Part shown: piece after piece, positions 1 through 10,798 of the stretch
Layout of the letters: the number at the start of each line of letters is the position of its first letter
Position numbering within the stretch: the stretch's first letter is position 1
Origin: Argopecten irradians
Taxonomy: Eukaryota; Mollusca; Bivalvia; Pectinida; Pectinidae
Assembly: GCF_041381155.1 (NCBI RefSeq)
Contig: NC_091134.1
Span: 56,121,944 to 56,185,943 of the forward strand
Direction: 5' to 3'
Length of the DNA stretch: 64,000 nucleotides
The notes under the pieces: generated by a model
Told to the model about the DNA's origin: nothing
Database searches by the model: none
What the model saw: only the letters and a program-made list of their open reading frames with translations
Program-made: the position numbers and the translations under genes

Positions 1-1250
1 CACTTTGTCGGGACCATGTCAGGATCATTTCATGCAAGTTTCAGCCCAATTGCACCGGTAGAACTTGAGAAGAAGTTCAAAATGTATTTTCAAGATGGCG
101 GCTGTGGCGGCCATCTTGGATTTCGGATCGACCCGAAAAATAACACTTTGTCGAGACCATGTCAGGATCATTTCATGCAAGTTTCAGCCAAATCGCACTG
201 GTAGAACTTGAGAAGAAGTTCAAAATGTGTTTTCAAGATGGCGGCTGTGGCGGCCATCTTGGATTTCGGATCGACCCGAAAAATAACAACACTTTGTCGG
301 GACCATGTCAGGATCATTTCATGCAAGTTTCAGCCCAATTGCACCGGTAGAACTTGAGAAGAAGTTCAAAATGTATTTTCAAGATGGCGGCTGTGGCGGC
401 CATCTTGGATTTCAGATCGACCCAAAAAATAACAACACTTTGTTGGGACCATGTCAGGATCATTTCATGCAAGTTTCAGCCAAATCGCACCAGTAGAACT
501 TGAGAAGAAGTTCAAAATGTGCTTTCAAGATGGCGGCTTTGGCGGCCATCTTGGATTTCGGATTGACCCAAAAAATAACAACACTTTGTAGGGACCATGT
601 CAGGATCATTTCATGCAAGTTTCAGCCAAATCGCACTGGTAGAACTTGAGAAGAAGTTCAAAATGTGTTTTCAAGATGGCGGCTGTGGCAGCCATCTTGG
701 ATTTCGGATCGACCCGAAAAGTAACAACACTTTGTCCGGACCATGTCAGGATCATTTCATGCAAGTTTCAGCCTAATTGCACCGGTAGAATTTGAGAAGA
801 AGTTCAAAATGTGCTTTCAAGATGGCGGCTTTGGCGGCCATCTTGGTTTTCGGATTGACCCAAAAAATAACAACACTTTGTCGGGACCATGTCAGGATCA
901 TTTCATGCAAGTTTCAGCCAAATCGCACCGGTAGAACTTGAGAAGAAGTTCAAAATGTGTTTTCAAGATGGTGGCTGTGGCGGCCATCTTGGATTTCGGA
1001 TCGACCCGAAAAGTAACAACACTTTGTCCGGACCATGTCAGGATCATTTCATGCAAGTTTCAGCCTAATTGCACCGGTAGAACTTGAGAAGAAGTTCAAA
1101 ATGTATTTTCAAGATGGCGGCTGTGGCGGCCATCTTGGATTTCGGATCAACCCGAAAAATAACAACACTTTGTCGGGACCATGTCAGGATCATTTCATGC
1201 AAGTTTCAGCCTAATCGCACCGGTAGAACTTGAGAAGAAGTTCAAAATGT
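1..1250. repeat. Tandem array of nine 146-bp monomers (inner part of a hairpin-ended element)
   Basis: Monomers start at about 1, 144, 290, 436, 582, 728, 874, 1020 and 1166; after the first step of 143 the period is exactly 146 bp. Each monomer holds CAAGATGGCGGC and, after a short spacer, GCGGCCATCTTG, so every unit contains an inverted pair of YY1-type sites able to form a hairpin. Each also contains TTGAGAAGAAGTTC and GTCAGGATCATTTCATGC. Because 146 is not a multiple of three, the ~62-residue reading frames in it close after one unit; they are not genes. The array runs off the left edge, so the start of the element is not seen. Confidence 0.95.
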
Positions 1251-1370
1251 GAAAAGTTAACGCACGGAGCACGGCGCACGGCGGACGGCGCATGGCGGAC
1301 GGCGGACGACGACGGACGAAACATGACGACTATAGGTCATCCTGACCCTTCGGGTCAGATGACCTAAAAA
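1251..1370 (+). mobile_element. 3' terminal module: GGACG-rich tract plus hairpin
   Basis: The 146-bp array ends in a tract of CACGG/GGACGG words (about 1261-1325), followed by a near-perfect hairpin at 1334-1365 with arms AGGTCATC-TGACCC and GGGTCA-ATGACCT around a TTC loop, then AAAAA. The same order (array, GGACG tract, CCTTCGG-apex hairpin, A run) ends the elements at 5329-6725 and 22442-23701. This resembles Helentron-associated (HINE) non-autonomous elements, which carry central tandem repeats and a 3' hairpin. The family name is an inference; no Rep/helicase is present. Confidence 0.7.
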
Positions 1371-1428
1371 GTACACAAGATGTACATCAACAGGTGTTGA
1401 CGATTTCATATCAGACATTTAGAAAATC
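1371..1428 (+). repeat. 58-bp direct repeat, copy 1 (copy 2 at 2434-2491)
   Basis: The stretch after the first terminal hairpin, beginning GTACACAAGATGTACATC, recurs after the second hairpin at 2434-2491 with about two differences. Flanking DNA was therefore duplicated along with the element end. Either a tandem segmental duplication or terminus read-through could produce this. Confidence 0.9.
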
Positions 1429-2440
1429 TTTAAATAACACCATGTGCCTTCTGGGTCTTGAAAAGAAGTTGTTCAAAGATTTTAGCCTTTTTGACCCCCA
1501 TGACCTTGAATGAAGATCAAGGCCATTCATTTGAACAAATTTGATAGCCCTTTATCCAAGCATGTCAAAGGCCCAATATCAGGTCTCTATGCCTCTTAGT
1601 TATTGACAAGAAGTTGTTTAAATGATTTTAGCCTATTTGACCCCTGTGACCTTATATGAAGGTCAAGGTCCTTCGTTCGAACAAACTTGGTAGCCCTTCA
1701 TCCCAGCATGCTGTAGGCCCAATATGAGTGTCCTGTGCCATTTAGTTCTTGAGAAGAAGTCATTTAAAGATTTTAGCCTAATTGACCCCCTAGACCTTGA
1801 ATGATGATCAAGTTTATTCATTGGAGCAAACTTGAGAGCCCTTCATCCCAGCATGCCACAGGTCTAATATCAGGTCTCTAGGCCTCTTAGTTATTCACAA
1901 GCAGTTGTTTAAAGGATTTAAGCCTATTTGACCCCTGTGACCTTGAATGAAGGTCAAGGTCATTTATTTGAACAAACTTGGTAGCCCTTCATCCCAGCAT
2001 CATACAGGCCAAATATCAGTACTCTGGGCCTTCTGGTTCTTGAGAAGAAGTCATTTAAAGATTTTAGCCTATTTGACCCTCGTGACCTTGAATGAAGGTC
2101 ACGGTCATTTATTTGAATAAACTTGGTAGCCCTTCATCCCAGCATTCCACAGGCCTAATATCAGGCCTCTAGGCCTCTTAGTTATTCACAAGAAGTTGTT
2201 TAAAGGATTTTAGCCTATTTGACCCCTGTGACCTTGAATGAAGGTCAAGGTCATTTATTTGAACAAACTTGGTAGCCCTTCATCCCAGCATCCTACAGGC
2301 CAAATATCAGTACCCTGGGCCTTCCGGTTATTGAGAAGAAGTCGTTTGAATGAAAAGTTTACGCACGGCGCACGACGACCGACGGTGCATGATGACAATA
2401 TGTCATCCTGACCCTTCAGGTCAGATGACCTAAAAAGTAC
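1371..2440 (+). mobile_element. Second hairpin-ended element with ~145.5-bp monomers in alternating A/B order
   Basis: About six monomers, phased on GATTTTAGCC at 1478, 1624, 1769, 1915, 2060 and 2206 (steps 146, 145, 146, 145, 146). Two types alternate: one with ACAAGAAGTTGTTTAAA, the other with GAGAAGAAGTCATTTAAA, giving a ~291-bp higher-order unit. Monomers carry TGACCTTGAATGAAGGTCA and TCAAGGTCA, which match nuclear-receptor half-sites. It ends in a short CACGG tract and a hairpin (about 2400-2430) almost identical to that at 1334-1365. Confidence 0.85.
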
Positions 2441-2491
2441 ACAAGATGTACATCAACAGGTGTTGACGATTACATATCAGACATTTAGAAA

Positions 2492-3930
2492 ATGTTTGAT
2501 TTTCTTGAGAACTTTCTCCTTCAATGTGGTGCTAACAACTAACACATTGCAATTTCTGATAAATATGTTATAATTGTTCTAATTATCATTAAATTTGAAA
2601 AAAAAAGTAATTTTTGATATCTGTTTTGTTGACAGAGATCGTGTGATAGGTATCCTACAGATAAACTGCATATTTTGACCCTGGGGCATCAGTGCTAGCT
2701 GTGTTGTCTGACTATGGTATTGTGTCCTTTACATAAATCTCATGGTATATCATCATGACATTAATAAAAGACCTCTTTCATGTGCAGCTTCAGCATTAGT
2801 GGACTGTCAAATGATTGACAGAAAATTTATGTGGGTACCAGGTAATTATCACTGGACTAGAAAAGAACACTATACGTCCTAAACAATGGGGAACACTACA
2901 ATACATTATGTCAGCAAATGACAGAATTTTATGGTTACAATTGTTTTTATCAGTTAATAAACACTCCTTGTCTGTTGAACAAATAATACATGTCTAGTAC
3001 CATTACAATGTGTGGCCTTGTATCTGAACATCCATCAGAAATTAAGAACACATGCAAACAGAGCTAGTACAAAATTAAGAATAATTTAGAATTTCATTGC
3101 TCCTCTATATCTAACAGACATTTTTCTTTTGTGATGTATATTGCAAATTTTGAATATGCTCCAACTGATCTACTGGATCATCAATGGAATAGAATAGGAG
3201 CATTAGAGGCAAATAAGGATCCAAAAGAAACACATGTGAACCGACAGGAACACATATAACTTGTGTTATACCTAGTACAACTGTCAGCTCTACCGGTATA
3301 CAGTGTAGTGTAACTGATGCTAAATATGTGCCTGGATTTGGTGTGATCATAAACACTTAAGATATATGAATAAGAAAATGCAAAACTCCTTCAAAGAATT
3401 GAAAATATTTTTAAATTGGTCATTAATTTCAGCTGGGCTGGGACAAATGGATAAGATTTAAATCAACAAATATGAAACAATCATATTCTTTAAAGCAAAT
3501 TATTATCGAAATAGCTTCAAATCAAGGATAATCAAATTGGGGTATTATAATTAATATAAGTCTGTATCTGTAATTACAACATTAATTTAAATTGAGGATA
3601 AGCAACTGATATGAATTATATAAGACTGTACCTTTCAAGTTGAGGCTGCTACCTTATATAGAATTGTTTTACTATTAATTTTGGATTTTCTAAATAAACT
3701 CAATAAATCTATATATAGCTAATGACACATAATTGAAATACCAGAAATGGATTTTTAATATCAACACATGTCCAAGTTGATATGAGTATGACTACCAAAC
3801 TGTAAATCTTTACTGAATACAACACTTAATAGTACATGGATGTATTCATTCTTTGAATACAATAAAGCTTACAATGAAAGACATCCGTACAATAACTTAC
3901 TATCATTTATCTCAACTAATAAAATTTTTT
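2492..3930. other. Intergenic, no gene recognised
   Basis: AT-rich sequence between the repeat arrays and the end of the IAP gene. Only short frames (60-81 residues) occur and none resembles a known domain. The part nearest 3930 should hold the 3' UTR and poly(A) site of the IAP gene; I could not choose a single poly(A) signal. Confidence 0.6.
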
Positions 3931-6900
3931 CTACCAATATATCCGCACTTTGTCTTCAATTGCACCACGACAGATCGGACATTCATGTAGAAGGGATGCA
4001 CACGAGAAGCAGCAGACTAAATGTCCACAAGGCAGGAACACAACACAGACATCTTCCTCCATACAGATTTTACACTGGGAGCGTAGCTTCAAGTTAAAGT
4101 TCTCCTTTGTCAGGGAATGTATTTCTGTAAAACAAATATCATAGAAAACATATATAGGTGTCAAATGCATTTTTACTCATTATTAATAATACTATTATAA
4201 AGTAAATCTTTCCTATACAAAATAATCAAATAGTATGGTTTTGCACATGGATATTTTTAAGTTACTCCTCTTTCAACAAATTGTACAATCTTTGTTAAAC
4301 ACTGATTTATTTGTTAGCAAAATATATACACCACAGTATAGTTGTTGTCTATGAGTATTGAAAGATAGATTATCATATATCATCGTTCTTATTTTCCACT
4401 ATCAGTAGTTTTCAAAATAACATTACAATTACAGTTTAAATTCAAAACTGAATTCAAAATAACATTAAATGTTTTTTCCCCATCTATAGGACAGACACTA
4501 AAACCAAAGTTCAAGTCACTTAGTGATCTAAGAATTTGTTTGAAGTCAGAAAATATGAGTTAACACTATATTACTTACTTAAGTCCTCCATTGAAGTATC
4601 ATGAGGGATGCTAGCCTGAGCACCAGACGCTGTTACAGGATCACGAGGTACATGTACAAGTGAAGGGGAGGTCACTCTCCGATGTTCTGGAGGAGTAAGA
4701 TCTCTTCCATGTTGTTCTTGTGGAACAACTACAGGTACATTTTCAAGGTCCATTATTGCTTCCATCAATGACTGGAGGTCAAAGTGTGACCCTGAAATGG
4801 CAGTGAAAATGTGGCGGCAGTTGTGAATTGAGGACTAGGCATCAACATAATTGTTCTACTGTGTTTTTTTTTTTTTTTTTTTTTTTTTAGATTTTCTTAA
4901 TATTTGCTATCCATTATAAGGATATACTACATTTTTACTTATAATATATATTTCATATACTGAATATTCAGTCTTTTATCTTAATTTATCTTAAGGGCAT
5001 GCAGAGGATATATTACATACAGTATAAAATGAAATTTAAACAAAATATCATCCGAGACAGAAGAACACTAGTCTCCATTTGTTGAAACTGTTATATGATT
5101 TCATATATTTGCAAATATAAACATGATGACTTTATACATAATGACCTTTATAATAAAACCTCTTCCATGGTTCAATACATACCTAGTCTTTCAACAGCCT
5201 TCTGTATCTTCTCTGGTTCATAACCCATCTGTCGAGCCCGCTCCAGAGGGTCATCTTCCTCAGGCTGTTGTATAATTGAGGTCTCAGAAGATTGGGACTG
5301 TATATAGAAAGGTGTAAACCAATTAATGAACAAGAGGCCCAGAGGGCCTGTATCGCTCACCTGGTTTTTTGTTAGTAATTATCACAAGACTCTGACAATT
5401 CAAAAAATAAGCAAAATTGACTCCCAAAGTTTAATTTTGAATCACAACCATACAATGATGCTATTGATACCATACAAATATGCTATCCAATACATAGGTT
5501 CAGAGACAAAGTAATTTATATGAAAGTAGTAGCCTAATTGACCTTTTTGACCTCGCATCTACACGATGTATTGCCGTCTAAGGCCCTGGGGGTCAGCCCT
5601 ATCATTTGTACAATTTCAAATCCCAACCCTATAAGGATGCTACCATTGCATTATAAGTGTTCTTCCATTCTTAGTTGCAGAGAAGAAGTCGTTTATATGG
5701 AAATAGCTAAATGAACCCCTTTTGACCCCACCCTTCAGGCCCCCAGGGGTTCAGCCCCACCATTTGCAAAATTTTGAATCCAAACCCTATAAGGATGTAA
5801 CCATTGCATTATGAGCGTAATCCCATGTTAAGTTGCAGAGAAAAAGTCATTTATATGGAAATTGACCACTTTTGACCCCGCCCCTCAGACCCTCAGGGGG
5901 TCAGCCTTATCATTTGCACAATTTTGAATCCCCACACTATAAGGATGCTACCATTGTATTATGGGTGCTATACCATGCTTAATTTCAGAGAAGAAGTCGT
6001 TTATATGGAAATAGCCAAATTGGCCCCTTTTGACCCCGCCCCTCAGGCCCCCGGGGGGTCAGCCCCATCATTTGCACAATTTGGAATCCCCACCCTATAA
6101 GGATGCTACCATTGCATTATGGGTGCTAGACCACGCTTAGTTGCAGAGAAGAAGTCATTTATATGGAAATAGCCAAATTGACCCCTTTTGACCCCGCCCC
6201 TCAAGCCCCCAAGGGGGTCAGCCCTATCATTTGCACATTTTTGAATCCCCACCCTATAACGATACTACCATTGCATTATGAGTGCTATCTCTTGCTTAGT
6301 TTCAGAGAAGAAGTCGTTTTATGGAAATAGCCAAATTGACCCCATTTGACCCCGCCCCTCAGGCCCCCGGGGGGTCAGCCCCATCATTTGTACAATTTTG
6401 AATCCCCACCCTATAAGGATGCTACCATTGCATTATGGGTGCTATCCCATGCTTGGTTTCAGAGAAGAAGTCGTTTATATGGAAATAGCCAAATTGACCC
6501 CTTTTGGCCCCGCCCCTCAGGCCCCCGGGGGATCAGCCCCATCATTTGTACAATTTTCAGTTAGTAGCCCATAAGGATGCTACCAGTCAAATTTTGTTGA
6601 AATCCGACCAGCGGTTATGGAGAAGAAGTCGATTGTTGACGGACGCCGGACGCCGGACGATGGACGCCGGACGCTGCGGAATCCCATAAGCTCACCTCGG
6701 TCCTTCGGACCAGGTGAGCTAAAAATGAAATGTTAAATTCATTTGATATAAAAATATCACTACTTACAGTTTTATTTGCCTCAGTTACATATCAAAACCC
6801 TTTCAATAAGCTCACAGTTAGAGTTGTTCATAAATTGTTGGTTACTGCCCGCTTAATTACTCTTCTTATTAAATTAGGTCCTTCCCAACCCCTTAAAAAC

Positions 6901-8489
6901 ATGCAGCTAGAACTGCCATTGGGTACTTACAACTTCACACATTATTAAAAGTGTCCTTCCAAATATAATGATGCAATGTAGAATATTTGTATCTTTCTTA
7001 AAGATGCTCCACCACTAATGAATATTTTTTTCTTCTGATCCATTGTACTACACATACATAGAGGATCTTACATGAGTGGCTATATATATAATTGTGAGAT
7101 GACATTTATCAAACAAGTTCAATAATTTGATATGCCACAAGCTTTCAGGCATGAGTAGAGCATATATCAGATTATTAAACGAGTTTGATGAATTTCATAT
7201 CACATAGCTATGAGTGTAAGATTCTATTATATTTATTACATTACTTTTAATAATAGAACTATAAGTAAAACTTTAAGATTTTGTCTCTGTATAAAACAGT
7301 AGAAATCAGGCTTGGGTGTGATATTTCTGTCAACTGAGACAATCATGCGACGTCACATATAGATTTTGACGTAAAAAAAACATGTGACGTCACAATAGTG
7401 TTATTACATGTGTCTTACAATATCTATGACTTGGTCATATGACATGGCTTGACGGGCTAGTTATGTGATAAATGTACATAAGATTGAGCTGTGACCCAGC
7501 TAATTTATTTTAACCATTGATTATACAGTAATCCATAGCTTACAGTGACAACTTCTTGTATGAATTTTTCTCCCTTTAGAATGAGCATCCAACTACAGTT
7601 AGCAGACCATCTGACATGTTCCAATACCGGATCATCAGTAGGCTCCCAGTCCTTCAGCACTGTTCCACACCAAAAGCACTGTACCTTATCTCCAACACCT
7701 GTACATACAGTAAATAGGAAGTCAAATTTTGCTCCACTCATTCATCAATTCATTAATTTATTCACTAGCTAATCATTTATCAAATTATTCATTTGGTGAA
7801 TAAAAATACATATTGGTAACTGTGTCACAATTCATAGGTTAAAATAAACCTGCATTCCTTATGGCATATCAAAAATTTATCAATGGAAATTAAAGGAAAC
7901 AAATGAAATGAAGACATGCACTTATTACAATAACTTGTACATAGTTTATATGATATAAAACACATGTATACATTTCATCAAATAAATAATGGATATCTTC
8001 TGTGATTTAAACATTTCCGTTTCTACCCAAGAAGTGATATATATGAAAAAATAATGATTTTTAAAACCATTCTATATATATTAGATGATTATCTTTGAAC
8101 CTACCAACATAAAAGAATCCTGCCTTGGACATCTGTCGAGGCTGCTGCCGGAGCTGAGCTGGCCAGTCAATAAAGGATGCAAATCTTTTCTCAAAGTCAC
8201 AATATGCAGGATATTTGAACACAGACTTCACAAATGGACATTGGGGAAACAGTCTACAATGTTCAAGATAGACATCGTCCCCGTCAACCCAATTCCTGAT
8301 GATACCCCTACAGTATGTACACTGAACACTGTCCCCTCTACCCATACAGTAGAATCCTTCTCTTACCAGCTCATCCACAGATATGTACGCCTTATTTGAA
8401 GGCCAGTGATCCTCAAAAGTCAATATACGTTTTTTAGAATCGTCTCTCAAATAAGCAAGATTAGCACGGTCATCTTCTGGCTCGGTCAT
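3931..8489 (-). CDS. Inhibitor of apoptosis protein (BIR-BIR-UBA-RING), 353 residues, five coding exons
   Basis: Exons 8489-8105, 7698-7544, 5297-5183, 4791-4579 and 4124-3931 join with GT-AG borders and consistent phases (1, 0, 1, 1) into 353 codons plus stop. BIR1 is at about residues 21-88 with zinc ligands C57, C60, H77, C84. BIR2 (about 99-165) is split by intron 1 and has C136, C139, H156, C163. A UBA-like helical region (about 195-236, [14 protein letters not shown]) is split by intron 3. The C-terminal RING has C307, C310, C322, H324, C328, C331, C338, C341 and ends in VRIYW. In this family BIRs bind caspases or IAP-binding-motif proteins, UBA binds ubiquitin, and RING is an E3 ligase; the protein is expected in the cytosol. 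Two BIRs rather than three suggests a lineage-specific copy of the BIRC2/3/XIAP group, which is greatly expanded in bivalves. The start is the first ATG ahead of BIR1; an upstream 5' UTR exon is possible. Confidence 0.93.
4864..4888. repeat. T25 homopolymer in IAP intron 3
   Basis: Run of about 25 T between exon 4 and exon 3 of the IAP gene. On the coding (minus) strand it reads as poly(A). Length is likely variable between alleles. Confidence 0.9.
5329..6725 (+). mobile_element. Hairpin-ended tandem-repeat element (HINE-like) in IAP intron 2
   Basis: The left end starts AACAAG followed by a perfect hairpin AGGCCC-AGA-GGGCCT and then CGCTCACCTGG. The middle is about six monomers of ~158 bp, phased on AGAAGAAGTC at 5681, 5839, 5989, 6147, 6306 and 6463, each containing GACCCCGCCCCTC, a GGGGGGTCAG block and TATAAGGATGCTACCATTG. 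The right end is a GGACGCC tract (about 6638-6680) then a hairpin with arms AGCTCACCT and AGGTGAGCT and apex GGTCC-TTC-GGACC (6688-6720), then AAAAA. It lies between IAP exons 2 and 3, and its left end is only 31 bp from the exon 3 acceptor. No protein is encoded. Same family as 22442-23701. Confidence 0.85.
7002..7500. repeat. Dispersed repeat, related to 48645-48910
   Basis: A single TTAA plus AGATGCTCCACCACT end at 6998-7016 matches the terminus of the MITE at 46890. The following 7050-7490 is related to 48645-48910: both have ACATAGAG-ATCTTACAT, GAGTGTAAGATTCTAT, GTAGAAATC, GTGTTATTACA, and GGACGGGC/TGACGGGC followed by AGTTATGTGATAAA. This copy also has two CRE-like GTGACGTCAC/GACGTCAC sites. 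It lies in IAP intron 2. Boundaries are uncertain. Confidence 0.6.
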
Positions 8490-8759
8490 TCTGGTCCAGA
8501 ATCTAGTAATTTCACTTAATTAATCACCAACACTTTGGAGGTACCCGTGTAACATTGTTCTGTGGTTTTTTTTCTTTGATTACATTTTTATAATATTCAG
8601 TAACTAGTCTATGATTTAATGTAAGTGTATGATGGATAATGTACTTTCCTGTTGAGTCTGAAAAATGGAGAAAAAGTTTCAATAATTATTATATAATATT
8701 ATACACAATATACCCAATTTTTATAAAAGCAACATCACAATCATACAGATTTTATCACA

Positions 8760-9355
8760 TAAAGGACTAGGTATGGTAAAGGGTCTTTTGTGGCCCCCAA
8801 ATCTGCTATTTTTCAAAGTCTGCTATTTCAAGATGTTAATCTTGCATTTCAAATATTAACTACATACCTGACATATCTGATAGGTTTTATAAGCTAAAAT
8901 AGCAGTTTTAGTTGCCATGGCAACCATTTTTATTATACATAAATTATGCAAAATGTGAAAATTTCATCAAAATTGGCATTTTTTATGCAGTTTTTCATCT
9001 AGTTAACATAGAGCGCATTCTAGAACAAACTTTATATTTCTCAAAATGATGTATTCTTCGTGTCTGCTAATTCCCTTAAAATATAAAATTTGTTCTAAGT
9101 TGTGCTCTATTGCTTTTAAAAGAAAAACTGTCAAAAAATATGCAAAAATTGACCAAATTTTCAAATTTGCATAATTTATGCAAAGTTACCATGGTTATAT
9201 AGCAAAATCATACTTTCTGTCAACAAAAATATCATTAAGTTTTTATCAGAGGTGTATTCAATATTTTAAACGCAGCAACTTAATTTCTAAATACTTAATT
9301 TGAAATTTGGTAGATTTAGAGGCCAAAAAGAGCCATTATCATATCTAGTCCTTTA
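8760..9355. mobile_element. 596-bp foldback MITE, almost wholly palindromic
   Basis: Ends TAAAGGACTAG and CTAGTCCTTTA form ~38-bp terminal inverted repeats. The match continues inward for most of ~285 bp per arm: CATAAATTATGCAAA, GCCATGGCAACC/CCATGGTAACT and ATAGAGC-CA---TAGAACAAA recur inverted about a centre near 9060. TA at both ends would fit a Tc1/mariner-type target site. Lies upstream of the IAP gene; no coding capacity. Confidence 0.8.
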
Positions 9356-9710
9356 GATATTTACTGGTATCAAGCTTTTATTTTTTAGCTTAAAAATACT
9401 ACTTTGACATGCTTCAAATGATAATTACATTAATTAAATAATTGAAAATACACATTGCCATTGGAAAATCAAAGAATCAGACAGTGAGAGTAAGTACAGG
9501 TGCATAAACATACTCTACTGCTACATGTATACAATATACGAACAGTAATGAGAATAATATATTTCACAATGCGTATGTGGGTGTAAAAGAACATTAATTA
9601 AGTATCAGCATCTGATCAAGACCAACACTAAAAACTTGAAGTCCATCAGTGTATACATGTATGTGTAGCGCCACTATGGGAGTTTTAAGATACCAAAATG
9701 ATGTGTGTAA
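9356..9710. other. Intergenic, nothing recognised
   Basis: AT-rich spacer between two foldback elements upstream of the IAP gene. No reading frame, repeat or motif stands out. Confidence 0.5.
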
Positions 9711-9826
9711 AGTACAATTGACCCTCGATTAGTCACACCATCCAGTGATTATGACGTCATCATTTGACATAGTTTTGTGACGTCATAATCGCCGGAGGGT
9801 GGGACTAATAGATGATAAATTGTACT
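9711..9826. mobile_element. 116-bp foldback carrying two CRE sites
   Basis: Ends AGTACAATT and AATTGTACT are inverted, and the arms stay complementary inward through ATTAGTC-CACC and GATTATGACGTCA. Each arm contains TGACGTCA, the CREB/ATF consensus. Short foldbacks with CRE palindromes also occur at 19104-19262 and, more degenerate, at 45655-45790. Confidence 0.75.
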
Positions 9827-9910
9827 CTCTACCCACATGCACGTCGTTTTGGGTTACGAAACCCATTTCTAGTCTGACTGCAATGTACTGGCTATACAGT
9901 GTTTGTAAAT

Positions 9911-10215
9911 CATATATAAAATATCAAAGAAACACAATTTAACAATTAAAGCACGACAATTTATTGACTCGTGCCCTATCCGGGTGTCGAACTCACGATC
10001 TACGGCAGCCAATTGCCAAGCCAAATACCAGCGCCTTCTACCACTGAGCCACATCCACATCCCCAGATGTGGCGCAGTGGTAGAAGGCGTAGATATGTTT
10101 GGCTAGGCGATTGGGTGCCGTAAATTGTGAGTTCGAGGCCCGGATAGGGCACAAGTCAATAAATTGTCATGCTTTGTTAAATTGTGTTTCTTTGATATTT
10201 TAAATTATATATATA
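9911..10215. mobile_element. Head-to-head pair of tRNA-derived (SINE-like) units forming a palindrome
   Basis: Two ~145-bp arms are inverted around about 10056. Each carries a pol III A box (TGGCGCAGTGG in the right arm) and B box (GAGTTCGA), then ATAGGGCAC and AAATTGTCRTGCTTT, then TTAAATTGTGTTTCTTTGATATTT. Arms differ by several substitutions and small indels, so this is not recent. No CCA-ready acceptor stem or credible anticodon arm is seen, so it is not counted as tRNA. Confidence 0.75.
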
Positions 10216-10421
10216 TACATGTACATACTGTATGTAACTGTCTAGATTTGTTTCTGCATGCATATCCCAATATCCAAAGAGACATGTTCATGTTAAACAT
10301 TGATGTTAAAGAGACAATGTACATGTATTTACATGTATATTGATCGCAAAAAAAATATATTAAAGGATGGAGAAATGCACAGGTACCTGGCAAGGACACA
10401 ATTTTTTTTTACCAACAGTAT

Positions 10422-10447
10422 ACATATATATATATATATATATATTA
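10422..10447. repeat. (TA)n microsatellite
   Basis: Alternating T and A over about 25 bp, followed by an imperfect TATTATATTATC. The surrounding 10205-10450 is also rich in ACATGTA words. Confidence 0.85.
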
Positions 10448-10798
10448 TATTATCAAGGGTATGAACTCAGCGGTCAAAAAAACCGAACCTTTTGTTTTAA
10501 AAACGTGATATTTTTAATAAACGGGCTCCATACACCATTGACGCATATCTTACCTTAAAGAGAAATAATTTATCTTTCCAATGAGTGCTTGAGCGGACAG
10601 GGAAATGTCTACATTGTACCTAGCATATTTTTCGTAAATTCTCCAATTGATCAGATCATAACTTGGTCAATACTTGGCCAATTTTGTTCATCAAGCACTC
10701 CTTGTGGGGCTAGGGGATGACAGATAATACATGTACATATATATATGACATTTGAACTGAACCAAACATCAAATGTGGGTAATATAGTAAATATAGTT

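Noticed and set aside
1-934. Four similar ~62-residue frames starting MSGSFHASF
   Set aside because: Each is one pass through the 146-bp monomer and closes when the frame shifts in the next unit; no gene family is implied.
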